Assembly (NCBI GenBank): GCA_902626575.1
Contig: CACOFY010000001.1
Span: forward strand, 186,001 to 250,000
Direction: 5' to 3'
Source of the DNA: an uncultured Pelagibacteraceae bacterium
GTDB lineage: Bacteria > Pseudomonadota > Alphaproteobacteria > Pelagibacterales > Pelagibacteraceae
DNA: 64,000 bases
In this document: piece by piece, positions 40,964-52,612 of the stretch
Layout of the letters: each line of letters opens with the position of its first letter
Position numbering within the stretch: position 1 is the stretch's first letter
Notes under the pieces: model-generated
Databases searched by the model: none
The model's input: only the letters and a program-made list of their open reading frames with translations
Told to the model about the DNA's origin: nothing
Program-made: the position numbers and the translations under genes

Positions 40964-42485
40964 TAATAAAAAAATCATATACTTTATAGTTTTCATTTTA
41001 GGAAGTTTAAGTTCTTTCAGTCTTCCACCATATAATTTATTTGTAATTAATTTTTTTACTCTAAGTTTTTTCTTTATTCTTTTAGTACAAAATAAAAATT
41101 TAGACAAAAAAAATTATTTTTTTTATGGATGGTTATTTGGTTTTGGTTATTTTTTATTCAGTTTATATTGGATAGCAATTTCATTAACATTTGATACAAG
41201 TCTTAAAATTTTAATACCTGTCTCAATAATAATAATACCATCTTTCTTGTCTTTATTTTTTGCTATACCTGCTTACTTATTGTCCTTCTTTTTTAAATTT
41301 AAAAATTTAGCTTTAATTTTAATTTTCTCTTTAATCCTAGGGGTCTTTGAATTTATTAGAGGTCATATTTTCACAGGGTTTCCATGGAATTTATTTTTAT
41401 ATTCTTTATCTAATAACATCTCATATATTCAAATGACCTCGTTTATCGGAACATATGGTTTAAATTTAGTTACTACTACATTTTTTTTTATTCCTGCAAT
41501 TTTATTTTTAAAAAAGACAAAATTTGAATTAATTTTATCTTCTGTAATTTTTTCTATTTTACTATCATTTTTTTTTATCGGAGAATTAAGATTAAGTGAT
41601 CAAAACATAGTTTCAAAAAATCAAAAAGATTTGCAAATCAAAATAATTTCCTCAAATATAGAAATAAAAAGATTTTATGACTCTTCAAAAGAGGAGAAAA
41701 TTATTGATGAAATGATCAAAATCAGCAATCCTGAAAAAGAAATACCAACTTTATTTATTTGGCCTGAAGGGACTCTTACTTCTACATACCTAAAAGATAT
41801 TGATAAATATAAAATCTCATTCAAAAAATTTAGTAAAAAACATTTAATTTTATTAGGTATAAATGATCTGAATGAGTTAGATAATTTAAAAATTTATAAT
41901 TCTTTAGCTATTGTTGATAATGAATTAAATATTAAAGCATTATATCGCAAGAATGATCTTGTCCCTTTTGGAGAATTTTTACCATTTGAGAATGCTCTGA
42001 ATAAAATTGGCTTGAGAAGCATTACAAATAATTATCAGTCATTTTCAAAAGGAGATCGCAGGGATATAATTAATATTAATAACGGTGACTTTAACTTGAA
42101 TTTACTACCATTAATTTGTTATGAGATAATATATTCAGGTAAACTATCTGAAGTTAATAATTACGATTTAATAATTAATATTTCTGAAGATGGATGGTTT
42201 GGAAAATCTATAGGACCTCATCAACATTTTGCTCATTCAGTTTTTAGAGCTATAGAGGAAGGGAAAAGTATTATCAGATCATCAAATAATGGAATTTCAG
42301 CTATCATAGATCCTAAAGGAAAAATCATAAAAATTAATAAGTCAACTTCTAGTGGTGCATTAAGTGAATATGGTTTTGAAAAGCTGAGTGAAATGACTGT
42401 ATTTTCAACATATGGTCGTAATAATATATTCTTTTATTTAGTACTAATTTATATTACCTTAATTTTTTTTTTAAAAAGACAATAA
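40947..42485 (+). CDS. lnt: Apolipoprotein N-acyltransferase
   Basis: Multi-TM N-terminus plus nitrilase domain: [38 protein letters not shown]. Confidence 0.96.
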   Translation: MKKLFNNKKIIYFIVFILGSLSSFSLPPYNLFVINFFTLSFFFILLVQNKNLDKKNYFFYGWLFGFGYFLFSLYWIAISLTFDTSLKILIPVSIIIIPSFLSLFFAIPAYLLSFFFKFKNLALILIFSLILGVFEFIRGHIFTGFPWNLFLYSLSNNISYIQMTSFIGTYGLNLVTTTFFFIPAILFLKKTKFELILSSVIFSILLSFFFIGELRLSDQNIVSKNQKDLQIKIISSNIEIKRFYDSSKEEKIIDEMIKISNPEKEIPTLFIWPEGTLTSTYLKDIDKYKISFKKFSKKHLILLGINDLNELDNLKIYNSLAIVDNELNIKALYRKNDLVPFGEFLPFENALNKIGLRSITNNYQSFSKGDRRDIININNGDFNLNLLPLICYEIIYSGKLSEVNNYDLIINISEDGWFGKSIGPHQHFAHSVFRAIEEGKSIIRSSNNGISAIIDPKGKIIKINKSTSSGALSEYGFEKLSEMTVFSTYGRNNIFFYLVLIYITLIFFLKRQ

Positions 42486-42495
42486 GGGAGATAAA

Positions 42496-43656
42496 ATGAA
42501 AAAAAATTATTTATTTACTAGCGAATCTGTTTCCGAAGGTCATCCCGATAAAGTATGTGATAGAATTTCAGATATGGTTGTTGATACCTATTTAGGCATG
42601 GAACCTCAAGCAAGAGTAGCTTGTGAGACACTGACCACAACAAATAAAGTTATTTTAGCAGGAGAGACCAGAGGTCCCGAAATAAATAATGATGAATTAA
42701 TTTCAAAAGTTAGAAATTGTATTAAGGATATTGGATATGACCAAGATGGTTTCACATATAAAGAAGCTACTAAAATTGAATGTCATTTGCACTCGCAATC
42801 AGCTGATATAGCGATGGGAGTAGACTCTTCAGGAAATAAAGACGAAGGCGCTGGAGACCAAGGAATAATGTTTGGTTATGCATGTAATGAGACAGATGTT
42901 TTAATGCCAGCTCCGATACATTTTTCGCACAGAATATTAAGATTAATGGCTGAAGATAGAAAATCAGGAAAGCTAAAAGGAATAGAGCCAGACTCAAAAA
43001 GTCAAATTACAATTGAATATAAGGATGGTGTTCCTGCAAATGTAAAATCAGTAGTGATTTCTACTCAACATTCTAAAGATGTAAATCTAGCAAAAGTGAA
43101 AGAACTTTGCATTCCTTATATTGAAAAATCCATTCCAAAAAATTTACTAGGCAGCCTTGATGAAAACGAAATATACATCAATCCAACTGGAAACTTTGTA
43201 ATTGGAGGACCGGATGGTGACACAGGATTAACTGGAAGAAAGATAATTGTTGATACTTATGGTGGAGCTGCACCACATGGTGGTGGAGCTTTTTCTGGAA
43301 AAGATCCAACCAAAGTTGATAGATCTGCAGCTTATGCCTCAAGATATTTGGCAAAAAATATTGTATCATCAAAAATTTCAGATAAATGCTTAATCCAACT
43401 TGCTTATGCAATTGGAGTCTCAAAACCCTTATCAATTTATGTAGATCTTTTTTCAAATGATGAAGAAAAAAATAAACATGTAGAAAAATTGATAAAAGAT
43501 AACTTTGATTTGAGTCCTAGAGGAATAAGGGAAATGTTAGGATTAAATAAACCTATTTATGAAAAATCAGCAGCATACGGTCATTTTGGACGAGAACCAG
43601 AGTCAAATGGTGCTTTTTCATGGGAAAAAACTGACAAGGCCTCAGTATTTAAGTGA
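42496..43656 (+). CDS. metK: S-adenosylmethionine synthetase
   Basis: [52 protein letters not shown]. Confidence 0.99.
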   Translation: MKKNYLFTSESVSEGHPDKVCDRISDMVVDTYLGMEPQARVACETLTTTNKVILAGETRGPEINNDELISKVRNCIKDIGYDQDGFTYKEATKIECHLHSQSADIAMGVDSSGNKDEGAGDQGIMFGYACNETDVLMPAPIHFSHRILRLMAEDRKSGKLKGIEPDSKSQITIEYKDGVPANVKSVVISTQHSKDVNLAKVKELCIPYIEKSIPKNLLGSLDENEIYINPTGNFVIGGPDGDTGLTGRKIIVDTYGGAAPHGGGAFSGKDPTKVDRSAAYASRYLAKNIVSSKISDKCLIQLAYAIGVSKPLSIYVDLFSNDEEKNKHVEKLIKDNFDLSPRGIREMLGLNKPIYEKSAAYGHFGREPESNGAFSWEKTDKASVFK

Positions 43657-43714
43657 GTAAAAAGTTGAAAATATAGAAAAAATATCTATATTTCACTTAC
43701 ATTATTGATATTTC

Positions 43715-43742
43715 AAAAATGGGCTTCGGCCCATTTTTTTTT
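43715..43742 (+). terminator. Rho-independent terminator between metK and nusA
   Basis: AAAAATGGGC-TTCG-GCCCATTTTT with T-run; UUCG tetraloop. Confidence 0.95.
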
Positions 43743-43753
43743 ATAAGGAAAAA

Positions 43754-45307
43754 ATGCTAAACAGACGATCAGATAAATTAGAACTATTACGAATTGCAGA
43801 GGCAGTAGCTTTAGAAAAATCTATAGATAAAGAATTAATAATTAATTCAATGGAAACCGGTATTGCCAAAGCAGCAAAATCAAAATTTGGGCAGGAAAAT
43901 GAAATAGAGGTACAAATAAATAGAGATAATGGAGATATTGGAATATTTAGAAAGTTAGTTATAGTTGAAAATCCCGAAAATACTAATACTGAAATTAGTC
44001 CGCAACAAGCTCAAAAACTTAGTGATGAAAATAAAGGAAAGAATATCGGTGATGTAATTTTACAACCTTTACCAACATTTGATTTTGGAAGAATTGCAGC
44101 CCAAACAGCCAAACAAGTAATAAGTACAAGTGTACGAGAAGCTGAAAGAGAAAGACAATTTAACGATTTTATTGATAAAAAAGATACAATATTAAGCGGT
44201 ATTGTAAAAAGATTAGAATTTGGAAATGTAATTGTTGATTTAGGAAGAACTGAAGCAATAATACAAAAAAATGAAATGATTCCTAGAGAAAATATTAAAG
44301 CTGGAGATAGAATCAAGGCATATTGTTATGATGTTAGAAGAGAGCCTAGAGGACAACAAATTTTCTTATCAAGAGCACACCCAAAATTTATGGAAAAATT
44401 ATTCATTCAAGAAGTACCAGAGATATATGATGGGTTAATTGAAATTATTTCTTCGTCAAGAGATCCAGGTAGTAGAGCAAAAATTTGTGTAAAGGCTATT
44501 GATAATTCATTAGATCCAGTCGGAGCTTGTGTAGGTATGAGAGGTAGTAGAGTACAAGCGGTTGTTAACGAATTACAAGGGGAAAAAATTGATATTGTAA
44601 ACTGGTCTGAAGACCCTGCTGTTGTAGTATCGAATGCATTATCTCCAGCGGAAATTCAAAGAGTAAATGTTGATCTAGAAAATAAAAAACTGGATGTAAT
44701 TTTAACTGAGGAAAATTTAAGCAAAGCTATAGGTAGGAGAGGTCAAAATGTTAGATTAGCTACAAAATTAATGAATTTTGAAATTAATATTATGACTGAT
44801 CAAGAGGACTCAGAGAGAAGACAAACTGAGTTTAAAGAAAAAACTGAAAATTTTGTAAAAAATTTAGAGCTTGATGAAACATTAGGTCAATTACTTGTAG
44901 CTGAGGGATTTTCTTCAATTGACGATATTAAGGACTCTACAGTTGAGGCGTTAATTAAAATCGAGGGTATTGAGGAAGATACGGCTAAAGAATTGATAGA
45001 TAGAGCAAAGGAATCTTATCAAAAAGACCAGGAAGAAATTTCAAAAAAAATCAAAGATCTTGGTCTTGAAAGCAATCTAATTGAGCACAATGGTTTAACA
45101 CCGGGTATGCTTGTTACATTAGGAGAGCAAAAAATTTTAACTTTAAATGATTTCGCTGATTTAGCATCAGACGAGCTAACTGGAGGATATGATATTATTA
45201 AAGGTGAGAGGATAAAAATAAAAGGTTATCTTGAGGAATTTGCACTTTCTAAAAGTGAAGCAGATAATTTAATTATGTCTGCAAGAGAAAAAGTTTATAA
45301 AGATTAA
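43754..45307 (+). CDS. nusA: Transcription termination/antitermination factor NusA
   Basis: VDPVGACVGMRGSRVQAVVNELQGEKIDIV; AIGRRGQNVRLA. Confidence 0.98.
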   Translation: MLNRRSDKLELLRIAEAVALEKSIDKELIINSMETGIAKAAKSKFGQENEIEVQINRDNGDIGIFRKLVIVENPENTNTEISPQQAQKLSDENKGKNIGDVILQPLPTFDFGRIAAQTAKQVISTSVREAERERQFNDFIDKKDTILSGIVKRLEFGNVIVDLGRTEAIIQKNEMIPRENIKAGDRIKAYCYDVRREPRGQQIFLSRAHPKFMEKLFIQEVPEIYDGLIEIISSSRDPGSRAKICVKAIDNSLDPVGACVGMRGSRVQAVVNELQGEKIDIVNWSEDPAVVVSNALSPAEIQRVNVDLENKKLDVILTEENLSKAIGRRGQNVRLATKLMNFEINIMTDQEDSERRQTEFKEKTENFVKNLELDETLGQLLVAEGFSSIDDIKDSTVEALIKIEGIEEDTAKELIDRAKESYQKDQEEISKKIKDLGLESNLIEHNGLTPGMLVTLGEQKILTLNDFADLASDELTGGYDIIKGERIKIKGYLEEFALSKSEADNLIMSAREKVYKD

Positions 45308-45316
45308 GGATGACGT

Positions 45317-47506
45317 ATGGAGAAAAAAAAAACGAAGTTAACACTGTCAGGAAATTTAAAAAAATCGATATCAAATATTGAAAAAGCAAAAACTCAAGGA
45401 AAAAACTCTGTTTTTATAGAAAAGAAATCAAATAAATTTTCTCCTAAAAAACCATTTAACAATAATACAAAATTTAGCTTTAAACCAAAAAGCCCTAATA
45501 TTTCAAAACCTACACCTCCCCCAAATGATTATGAAAAAAGAAAACTTGCTGAACAAAGAGCAACTAAAAGACTTAAAGAAGATAAAGATAAAAGAGAAGC
45601 AAAAGGTAAAGCTGGAACCAAAAGGCGTGAATTAAAACTTACTATATCAAGAGCACTTAGCGGGGAAGATGAAGGAAGGTCAAGAAGTTTAGCAGCTTTA
45701 AAAAGAGCTAAGCAAAAGGAAAATAGAATAACACAAAAAGATAAAACTCAAGAAAGTTTAAAACCTGTCAAAAGAGATGTAAATATTCCAGAAATAATCA
45801 CTATTAGAGAATTAGCAAATAGAATGGCAGAGCAATCTAGCAATATAATTAAACATTTATTAGGCATGGGTGTAACTGCAACAATAAATCATTCAATCGA
45901 CTCGGATACTGCCGAATATCTGGTCAACGAATTTGGCCATAATCCCATCAAAGAAGAAAAGACTGAGGAAATTATAAAAAAAATCAAAGAAGTAAAATCC
46001 GAGAACTTAAAAAATAGACCACCAATAGTAACAGTTATGGGGCATGTTGATCATGGTAAAACATCTTTGTTAGATGTACTAAGAAGTACAAATGTTGTTT
46101 CTGGAGAATTCGGAGGAATAACTCAACATATTGGCGCTTACCAAATAAGTCACAAAGATCAAAAAATTACATTTATAGATACGCCTGGTCATGCTGCTTT
46201 TACCGAGATGAGAGCACGTGGATCTAAGTTAACTGATTTAGTAGTTTTAGTTGTTGCTGCCGATGATGGTGTAAAACCACAAACCATAGAGTCAATTAAA
46301 CATGCAAAAGCAGCAAAAGTACCAATTGTAGTAGCCATCAATAAATGTGACTTACCTGAAGCTGATCCTATAAAAATAAAAAATCAACTTTTGGAGCATG
46401 AATTAATAGCTGAAGATTTGTCAGGTGATACATTAATGGTTGAGATTTCGACAAAAACTAAAAAAAATTTAGATAAACTTGTTGAGTCAATTATACTACA
46501 AGCAGAACTTTTAGATTTAAAAACTGACTATGAGAGTAAATCTACGGGGGTAGTTTTAGAATCCAAAATTGACGTTGGAAGAGGTCCTATTGCTAACATT
46601 ATAATAACTAGTGGTACGCTAAAAAAAGGGGACTATTTTGTAAGTGGTTTACAGTGGGGGAAGGTAAGAGTGATTAACAATGATCATGGGAAAAATATTG
46701 ATGTTGCATTACCAGCTTCTCCAATCGAAGTTCTAGGAATAAACGGTGCTGCTAAATCAGGAGATGACTTTTTAGTTTTAGAAAATGAGAAAGAAGCCAA
46801 GAGTCTTTGTGAAGCTAGAGTGCAAGAGTCAAAAGTAGGTAAAAATCCTTTGAAATTTGTAACACAAGAATCAGCTTTCAAAGATAAAGTTTCAGAGGAA
46901 TTAAACATTATTATAAAGTCGGATGTTCATGGATCATCTGAGGCTATAAAAAATGCCGTAATGCAAATAAAACATGATGAGATAAAACCAAGAATAATTT
47001 TATCAGATATAGGAATGGTAACAGAAACTGATGTTTCTTTGGCTAAAGCTTCAAAGGCAATATTGGTTGCTTTCAATGTTAAACCAACTAAGGAAGCAAA
47101 AAAACTAGCTGAGCAAGAGAAAATTTCAATTTCCTCCTACAATATAATTTATGAAGTATTGGATTTTATTAAAAATAAAATGTCAGGTTTGCTATCTCCG
47201 GATGTTGAAGAACAGATTATTGGGTCTGCAGAGATATTAGAAATATTTAAGGTCTCAAAGGTCGGCAAAGTTGCAGGATCAAAAGTAATAGATGGAGAAA
47301 TAACAAACAATTCAAGTGCGAGAATTATAAGAGATGGAGCGATTATTTATAATGGTAAGATTGGGTCGATTTTTAGAGAAAAAAATCAAGCCAAACAAGT
47401 AAGCGCAGGCTTAGAATGTGGTATTACACTAAAAGATTTCAGTGATTTTCAAAAAAATGACATTATAGAGGTTTATAGCTCTAAGATAACCGAGAGAAGA
47501 ATATGA
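45317..47506 (+). CDS. infB: Translation initiation factor IF-2
   Basis: [33 protein letters not shown]. Confidence 0.99.
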   Translation: MEKKKTKLTLSGNLKKSISNIEKAKTQGKNSVFIEKKSNKFSPKKPFNNNTKFSFKPKSPNISKPTPPPNDYEKRKLAEQRATKRLKEDKDKREAKGKAGTKRRELKLTISRALSGEDEGRSRSLAALKRAKQKENRITQKDKTQESLKPVKRDVNIPEIITIRELANRMAEQSSNIIKHLLGMGVTATINHSIDSDTAEYLVNEFGHNPIKEEKTEEIIKKIKEVKSENLKNRPPIVTVMGHVDHGKTSLLDVLRSTNVVSGEFGGITQHIGAYQISHKDQKITFIDTPGHAAFTEMRARGSKLTDLVVLVVAADDGVKPQTIESIKHAKAAKVPIVVAINKCDLPEADPIKIKNQLLEHELIAEDLSGDTLMVEISTKTKKNLDKLVESIILQAELLDLKTDYESKSTGVVLESKIDVGRGPIANIIITSGTLKKGDYFVSGLQWGKVRVINNDHGKNIDVALPASPIEVLGINGAAKSGDDFLVLENEKEAKSLCEARVQESKVGKNPLKFVTQESAFKDKVSEELNIIIKSDVHGSSEAIKNAVMQIKHDEIKPRIILSDIGMVTETDVSLAKASKAILVAFNVKPTKEAKKLAEQEKISISSYNIIYEVLDFIKNKMSGLLSPDVEEQIIGSAEILEIFKVSKVGKVAGSKVIDGEITNNSSARIIRDGAIIYNGKIGSIFREKNQAKQVSAGLECGITLKDFSDFQKNDIIEVYSSKITERRI

Positions 47507-47886
47507 GAAGCAAAAAATCAAGTAGACCCGTAACACAAAGACAATTGAGAGTTGGAGAGATGATAAAACAAGCTTTAGGTACAATTTTTGTTAGAGGAGA
47601 GGCAAAATTGCCAAATTTAGACACAAATAATATCACAGTAACTGAAGTGAGGATGAGCCCTGACCTTAAAACTGCAAAAGCATTTGTTTTGCCACTTGGT
47701 GGAAAAAATGCTACTGAAGCGGTAAATATATTAAAGGAATTTTCCTTTGTTGTGAGAAAAGTTCTTTCAAAAAAAATAACTATGAAGTTTTTACCAAAAA
47801 TACTATTTGTAAAAGACGACTCCTTTGAGTACGCAGAAAAAATTGAAAATTTAATAAAACAAACTAATAGACAGGAAAAGATATGA
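47503..47886 (+). CDS. rbfA: Ribosome-binding factor A
   Basis: RQLRVGEMIKQAL; VTEVRMSPDLKTAKAFV; between infB and rpsO. Confidence 0.94.
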   Translation: MRSKKSSRPVTQRQLRVGEMIKQALGTIFVRGEAKLPNLDTNNITVTEVRMSPDLKTAKAFVLPLGGKNATEAVNILKEFSFVVRKVLSKKITMKFLPKILFVKDDSFEYAEKIENLIKQTNRQEKI

Positions 47887-48131
47887 TTAAAAAAGCAAAA
47901 GATTTAGCAATCCATGAGAAGGATACAGGATCATCCGAAGTTCAAATCGCATTATTAACTGAAAAGATTGAAGTGTTATCTAAACATGTTAAAGAGTTTA
48001 AGAAGGATAAGCATTCTTCAGTTGGATTACTAAAAGCAGTAAATAAGAGAAAAAAGTTATTGGATTATTTGAAGAGGAATAAATTAGACTCTTATAAAAA
48101 TGTAATAAGTAAATTAAATATAAGGAAGTAA
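47883..48131 (+). CDS. rpsO: 30S ribosomal protein S15
   Basis: DTGSSEVQIALLTEKIEVLSKH; HSSVGLLKAVNKRKKLLDYLKR. Confidence 0.97.
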   Translation: MIKKAKDLAIHEKDTGSSEVQIALLTEKIEVLSKHVKEFKKDKHSSVGLLKAVNKRKKLLDYLKRNKLDSYKNVISKLNIRK

Positions 48132-50204
48132 ATGTTTAAAGTTTTTAAGAAAGAAATTGAAGTAGCAGGAAAAAAAATAAGTCTAGAAACTGGCAAAATT
48201 GCTAGACAAGCAGATGGAGCAATAATCGCAAAATGCGGTGAAACTGTAGTAATGGCTACGGTAGTTGGTGCAAAAAAAGTTAACCCGGATGTAGATTATT
48301 TTCCTTTATCGGTAAACTATCAAGAAAAATATTATGCAGCGGGCAAAATACCAGGGGGATACTTCAAAAGAGAAGCAAGACCAACTGAGAGCGAAACATT
48401 AATTTCTAGATTGATTGATAGACCGATCAGGCCTCTATTCCCTGATGAGTTCAAAAATGAAGTTCAATTACTACCAACTGTAATTTCATATGACAAAGAA
48501 AACGAAGCAGATATTTTATCAATTATTGCATCTTCAGCAGCTTTAGCAATTTCAGGAATGCCTTTTATGGGTCCGGTAGGAGCATCAAGGGTTGGTTTTA
48601 TTGATGGTAAATATGTTTTAAATCCATCAAAAATTGATTTGCAAAAATCTAAATTAGATTTGGTTGTTGCAGGCACTAAAGATGCTGTGCTGATGGTCGA
48701 GTCTGAAGCAAAAGGCTTAACTGAGGAAGAGATGTTAAATGCAGTTAAGTTTGGTCATGAAAATTTTGTCCCTATTATTAAAATGATTGAGGATCTTGCA
48801 AAGGAGTGTAGAAAACCAGACTGGGAGATTGAAAAAAAAGATCTTACAGAAATTAGAAAAAAACTTGAAAGTGAATTTACGGATGATTTAAAAAAAGCAT
48901 TCTCTACAAGAGACAAACAACACAGATCAAATCAAATTTCCGAAATAACAGAGAAAGCCAAAAAATTGTATGAGGAGAATGAAAATTTCACAGATTTAGA
49001 CGTCAATTACGAACTTAAAAACTTAGAAAAGAGAATTGTTAGGACAGATATTCTTAAAAACAAAAATAGGATTGACGGAAGAGGTCTTGCAGACGTACGG
49101 CCTATCATGTGTGAAGTTGGAATTTTACCTAGAGTTCATGGATCAGCATTATTTACAAGAGGAGAGACTCAAGCAATAGTCACAACAACATTAGGAATTT
49201 CTGATGACGAACAAAGAATTGAAAGTTTAGATGGTCTACAAAGAGAAAGGTTCATGCTTCATTATAATTTTCCACCATTCTCAGTAGGAGAAACCGGCAG
49301 AATTGGCACAGGAAGAAGAGAAATTGGACATGGTAAACTTGCTTGGAGAGCTATAAATTCTTCTTTGCCACCAAAAGAAAGTTTTCCATACACTTTTAGG
49401 ATTGTTTCAGAAATAACAGAGTCAAATGGTTCATCTTCTATGGCTACAGTTTGTGGATCATCACTTGCTCTGATGGATGCAGGTGTCCCAATAAAAGAGC
49501 CAGTAGCAGGTATTGCAATGGGACTGATTAAAGAAGGTGATGACTTTAGTGTACTTTCAGATATTTTAGGAGATGAGGATCATTTAGGTGATATGGATTT
49601 TAAAGTGGCGGGAACAAAAAATGGTATTACGTCTCTTCAAATGGATATTAAAATTACAGGAATTACATTTGAGATAATGGAACAAGCACTAAAACAAGCA
49701 AAAGATGGAAGAATTCATATTTTAGGTGAGATGAATAAAGCATTATCAAAATCAAGAGATGATGTAGGTAAACATACACCTAAGATGGAAAAAATAACTG
49801 TCGATAAAAAAGATATAGCAACTGTAATTGGAAAAGGTGGTGCAACTATAAGAGAAATTGTGGAAAAATCAGGAGCCAAAGTTGACGTTAACGATGAGGG
49901 CGAAGTCACAGTGTCAGCTCCAGATGAGGACTCTAGAAATAAAGCAATGCAAATGATAAAAGATCTCACTGCAAAAGCTGAATTAAATAAAATTTATAAT
50001 GGCAAAGTAATGAAGATTATGGAGTTTGGTGCTTTTGTAAATTTTCTAGGAAAACAAGATGGTCTAGTTCATATTTCAGAATTAGCAGACAAAAGAGTTG
50101 CTAAGGTAACCGATGTTGTTAAAGAGGGCGATGAGGTTAAAGTAAAAGTAATTGGATTCGATAGAGGAAAAGTTAAATTATCAATCAAACAAGCAGCGAT
50201 TTAA
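48132..50204 (+). CDS. pnp: Polyribonucleotide nucleotidyltransferase
   Basis: [30 protein letters not shown] domain; C-terminal S1 domain. Confidence 0.99.
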   Translation: MFKVFKKEIEVAGKKISLETGKIARQADGAIIAKCGETVVMATVVGAKKVNPDVDYFPLSVNYQEKYYAAGKIPGGYFKREARPTESETLISRLIDRPIRPLFPDEFKNEVQLLPTVISYDKENEADILSIIASSAALAISGMPFMGPVGASRVGFIDGKYVLNPSKIDLQKSKLDLVVAGTKDAVLMVESEAKGLTEEEMLNAVKFGHENFVPIIKMIEDLAKECRKPDWEIEKKDLTEIRKKLESEFTDDLKKAFSTRDKQHRSNQISEITEKAKKLYEENENFTDLDVNYELKNLEKRIVRTDILKNKNRIDGRGLADVRPIMCEVGILPRVHGSALFTRGETQAIVTTTLGISDDEQRIESLDGLQRERFMLHYNFPPFSVGETGRIGTGRREIGHGKLAWRAINSSLPPKESFPYTFRIVSEITESNGSSSMATVCGSSLALMDAGVPIKEPVAGIAMGLIKEGDDFSVLSDILGDEDHLGDMDFKVAGTKNGITSLQMDIKITGITFEIMEQALKQAKDGRIHILGEMNKALSKSRDDVGKHTPKMEKITVDKKDIATVIGKGGATIREIVEKSGAKVDVNDEGEVTVSAPDEDSRNKAMQMIKDLTAKAELNKIYNGKVMKIMEFGAFVNFLGKQDGLVHISELADKRVAKVTDVVKEGDEVKVKVIGFDRGKVKLSIKQAAI

Positions 50205-50209
50205 TTAAT

Positions 50210-50437
50210 ATGCAAAATCAAGAAATATTAGAAATAATTGAAAATCTAAAAGGTAGAAGAAATTATGAGGAAAAGAAAGCATCCAAGTTAGGCTTTAGCT
50301 CACTTTATGCTTACTTTGAGGATAAAATTTATAAAGAAAAAAAAGAACTCGAAGAAGAGCAAAAAAGAGCGGAAGAAATTAAAACTGAAGAAAATTTAGA
50401 TAATAAGTCTAAAAATAAAAGTTGCAGCTGTTGTTAA
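50210..50437 (+). CDS. 75-aa hypothetical protein, charged with C-terminal SCSCC
   Basis: ORF immediately after pnp; C-terminus NKSKNKSCSCC. Confidence 0.7.
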   Translation: MQNQEILEIIENLKGRRNYEEKKASKLGFSSLYAYFEDKIYKEKKELEEEQKRAEEIKTEENLDNKSKNKSCSCC

Positions 50438-50455
50438 ATAAATTTTAAATATATT

Positions 50456-51433
50456 TTACTTTTTTCCAACTATCTTTTTAAATAAATTATTAGCACTTAA
50501 CCATCCATCCTCAAGTCTTGGTCCACCAAACCAATCTCCACAAATACCAAGGCCTATTTTTTTGTCCCAATAACTATCAGATTTTAATGGTTTTGAATTT
50601 GAGGAATATTTCCATCCATGTATATGAGTGAAGTATATTTTACTTATTTTTATTTTTGTTATATTTTTAAATCTATTAAGTAATATCTTTGTGAAATAAG
50701 TTTTTTTATTTTTAAAATTATCTATATTTTTTCTTCCATATTCAAAAGTACTTTGAAGTACCCATAAATCTTTATTGTAAGTAAATCTTTTTTTTGAATT
50801 TTCATTCGAAACCCACCCTAAAATTTTATCATTTGTAAAATAACTGCTATAATTATTAGATGTCTTATTTGTCATTAGTAAAACTGTTAAACTAGAATTC
50901 ATTATTACTTTATTTTTAAATAAACTCGTTTTTACAAATTTTGATAATAATTTTTTGCATTGTGGAAATGGAATAGAAACTATTAAGTTTTTACTTTTAA
51001 TAACTTGACCATTTTGAAATTGAAGACTCCAAACTTTATTAAGTCTATTTATTTTTGATAGTTCATATTGATGATAACATTTTATATTTTTTAATTGGTA
51101 CTTACTAATATCGTTGTTTCCATTAACTCCTATTAACTTAATATGCTTATTTTTCTTTTTAACACTTTTATTAAGAAATTTATGGTTTCCGCCCCAAAAT
51201 TTTAAAATTTTTTTTCTTGTAAGCTCCTTTGTAAATTTCCTAAATTTTAAGGATCTTGGAGATAAATATTGTAAACCGTGGTCAAAACCAATTTTTCCAT
51301 TTAATCTTCTGAATGAGCTTCTGCCTCCAATTCCTTTAGCTTTATCGTAGACATTTACAGAAAATTTTTGATTTAAAAGTTTTGCTATTGTAGATCCAGA
51401 TATGCCGGTTCCTATTACACAAAAATCTAACAT
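50456..51433 (-). CDS. FAD-dependent NAD(P)-binding amine oxidase-like (renalase-like) protein
   Basis: FCVIGTGISGSTIAKLL Rossmann; GIGGRSSFRR; C-terminal GICGDWFGGPRLEDGWLSA. Confidence 0.85.
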   Translation of the reverse strand: MLDFCVIGTGISGSTIAKLLNQKFSVNVYDKAKGIGGRSSFRRLNGKIGFDHGLQYLSPRSLKFRKFTKELTRKKILKFWGGNHKFLNKSVKKKNKHIKLIGVNGNNDISKYQLKNIKCYHQYELSKINRLNKVWSLQFQNGQVIKSKNLIVSIPFPQCKKLLSKFVKTSLFKNKVIMNSSLTVLLMTNKTSNNYSSYFTNDKILGWVSNENSKKRFTYNKDLWVLQSTFEYGRKNIDNFKNKKTYFTKILLNRFKNITKIKISKIYFTHIHGWKYSSNSKPLKSDSYWDKKIGLGICGDWFGGPRLEDGWLSANNLFKKIVGKK

Positions 51434-51894
51434 TATTCAGATGGAATAAAAATTAGGCAAAGACCATTATTACAAAATCTTTTACCTGTTTTGCTAGGAC
51501 CATCATTAAACACGTGTCCATGATGTGCACCACATTTTGCACAATGATACTCGACTCTTTCCATTCCGAAAGAGTAATCTACTTTAGTCTTAAAAGCACC
51601 TGGCAGAGCTTCAGAAAAGGAAGGCCAGCCAGTTCCACTATCAAACTTTGCGGTTGAGCTAAAAAGTTTGTTTCCACAATTTGCGCAATGATAAAAACCA
51701 ACTCTTTTCTCGTACAAAAGACTACTTGTAAAAGGTCTCTCTGTTCCTTCGTTAAAAAGAATATCTTTTTGCTCTTTTGTTAGATTTTGATTAATTATTT
51801 TTTTTGTTTGAGAATATAAATACCTATGGGGTACAAGTATTAGTCCAAGTAAGGAAATACAAATTAGTTTTAAAAATTTACGTCTCATGATCAT
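51433..51894 (-). CDS. msrB: Peptide-methionine (R)-S-oxide reductase with probable export signal
   Basis: GTERPFTSSLLYEKRVGFYHCANCG; FDSGTGWPSF; CAKCGAHHGHVF; N-terminal MRRKFLKLI signal. Confidence 0.93.
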   Translation of the reverse strand: MIMRRKFLKLICISLLGLILVPHRYLYSQTKKIINQNLTKEQKDILFNEGTERPFTSSLLYEKRVGFYHCANCGNKLFSSTAKFDSGTGWPSFSEALPGAFKTKVDYSFGMERVEYHCAKCGAHHGHVFNDGPSKTGKRFCNNGLCLIFIPSE

Positions 51895-51950
51895 AAATTA
51901 ATAAGTTTTTAAAGTTTTTAAACTTGCATTTAAACGCACCTTGATATTTT

Positions 51951-52502
51951 TTATTTAATAATAATACTTCCAAGCGTTTTAAAATTATTGTTTGAGATTA
52001 AGATTTCACCAGACGAAGTACCTTTGTCTAAAACTGCTAAAATAACAACATAATGTGTAATTAAAACTAGGTTGTCTTCACCTTTCCATTCCTTAACATA
52101 TTTTTTCAAATTTTTGATTTGCTCTTCTTTATTATCTGCAAATTTTGCATCATAAAATGAATTTAAAGAACTAAAGACTTCAAAATTTTTAAAAGCAAAT
52201 TTAGCTGTATCTTTACATCTACACCATTCGCTCGATAAAACTTTTTCTACTTTAATTTTATTATCTTTAAAAAATTCACCTATTTTTTTTGACTGTTCAA
52301 TTCCATTTTTACTCAAATTTCTTTGAGTTGAGCAATCTTTTAAGTCAAAATTATCAGGATCTCCATTGCCAGGTGCAATCGCATGTCTTATAAAAATAAT
52401 ATTTCCACCACTTTTAAGTTGATTAATAATTTTATCAGAGGAAAATACGTTTGTTTGAAAGTTTAATAGTCCCAAAATTAGGATCAAAAAAACTTTTCTC
52501 AT
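51951..52502 (-). CDS. Histidine phosphatase family protein, secreted
   Basis: IIFIRHAIAPGNGDP RHxxxxG-type motif; VLSSEWCRCKDTA; signal peptide. Confidence 0.85.
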   Translation of the reverse strand: MRKVFLILILGLLNFQTNVFSSDKIINQLKSGGNIIFIRHAIAPGNGDPDNFDLKDCSTQRNLSKNGIEQSKKIGEFFKDNKIKVEKVLSSEWCRCKDTAKFAFKNFEVFSSLNSFYDAKFADNKEEQIKNLKKYVKEWKGEDNLVLITHYVVILAVLDKGTSSGEILISNNNFKTLGSIIIK

Positions 52503-52612
52503 TTATTCCTTTTTTTTTCTCTTTTAAGTTTTCTTTTTTCTTTAAGGGAAAGCTTTGCTTTTTTCATTACACTTGAGTCTTTGAAAGATTTACCGCTATA
52601 TCTCTTTGACAT
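52499..52612 (-). CDS. 37-aa very basic microprotein
   Basis: Own translation MSKRYSGKSFKDSSVMKKAKLSLKEKRKLKREKKRNK*; 4-nt ATGA overlap with downstream phosphatase gene; fills fabI-phosphatase gap exactly. Confidence 0.55.
   Translation of the reverse strand: MSKRYSGKSFKDSSVMKKAKLSLKEKRKLKREKKRNK

Noticed and set aside
42770-43456. Minus-strand ORFs inside metK
   Set aside because: Antisense shadow ORFs; His/Leu-rich composition typical of reverse-frame translation of an AT-rich gene.
43657-43753. Riboswitch near metK
   Set aside because: Only 10 bp separate lnt and metK, and the metK-nusA gap contains only simple hairpins; no SAM riboswitch-like conserved core was recognised.
51905-51925. 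Short tandem AGTTTTTAA repeat upstream of msrB
   Set aside because: Only two 9-bp AT-rich copies; not distinguishable from background composition.
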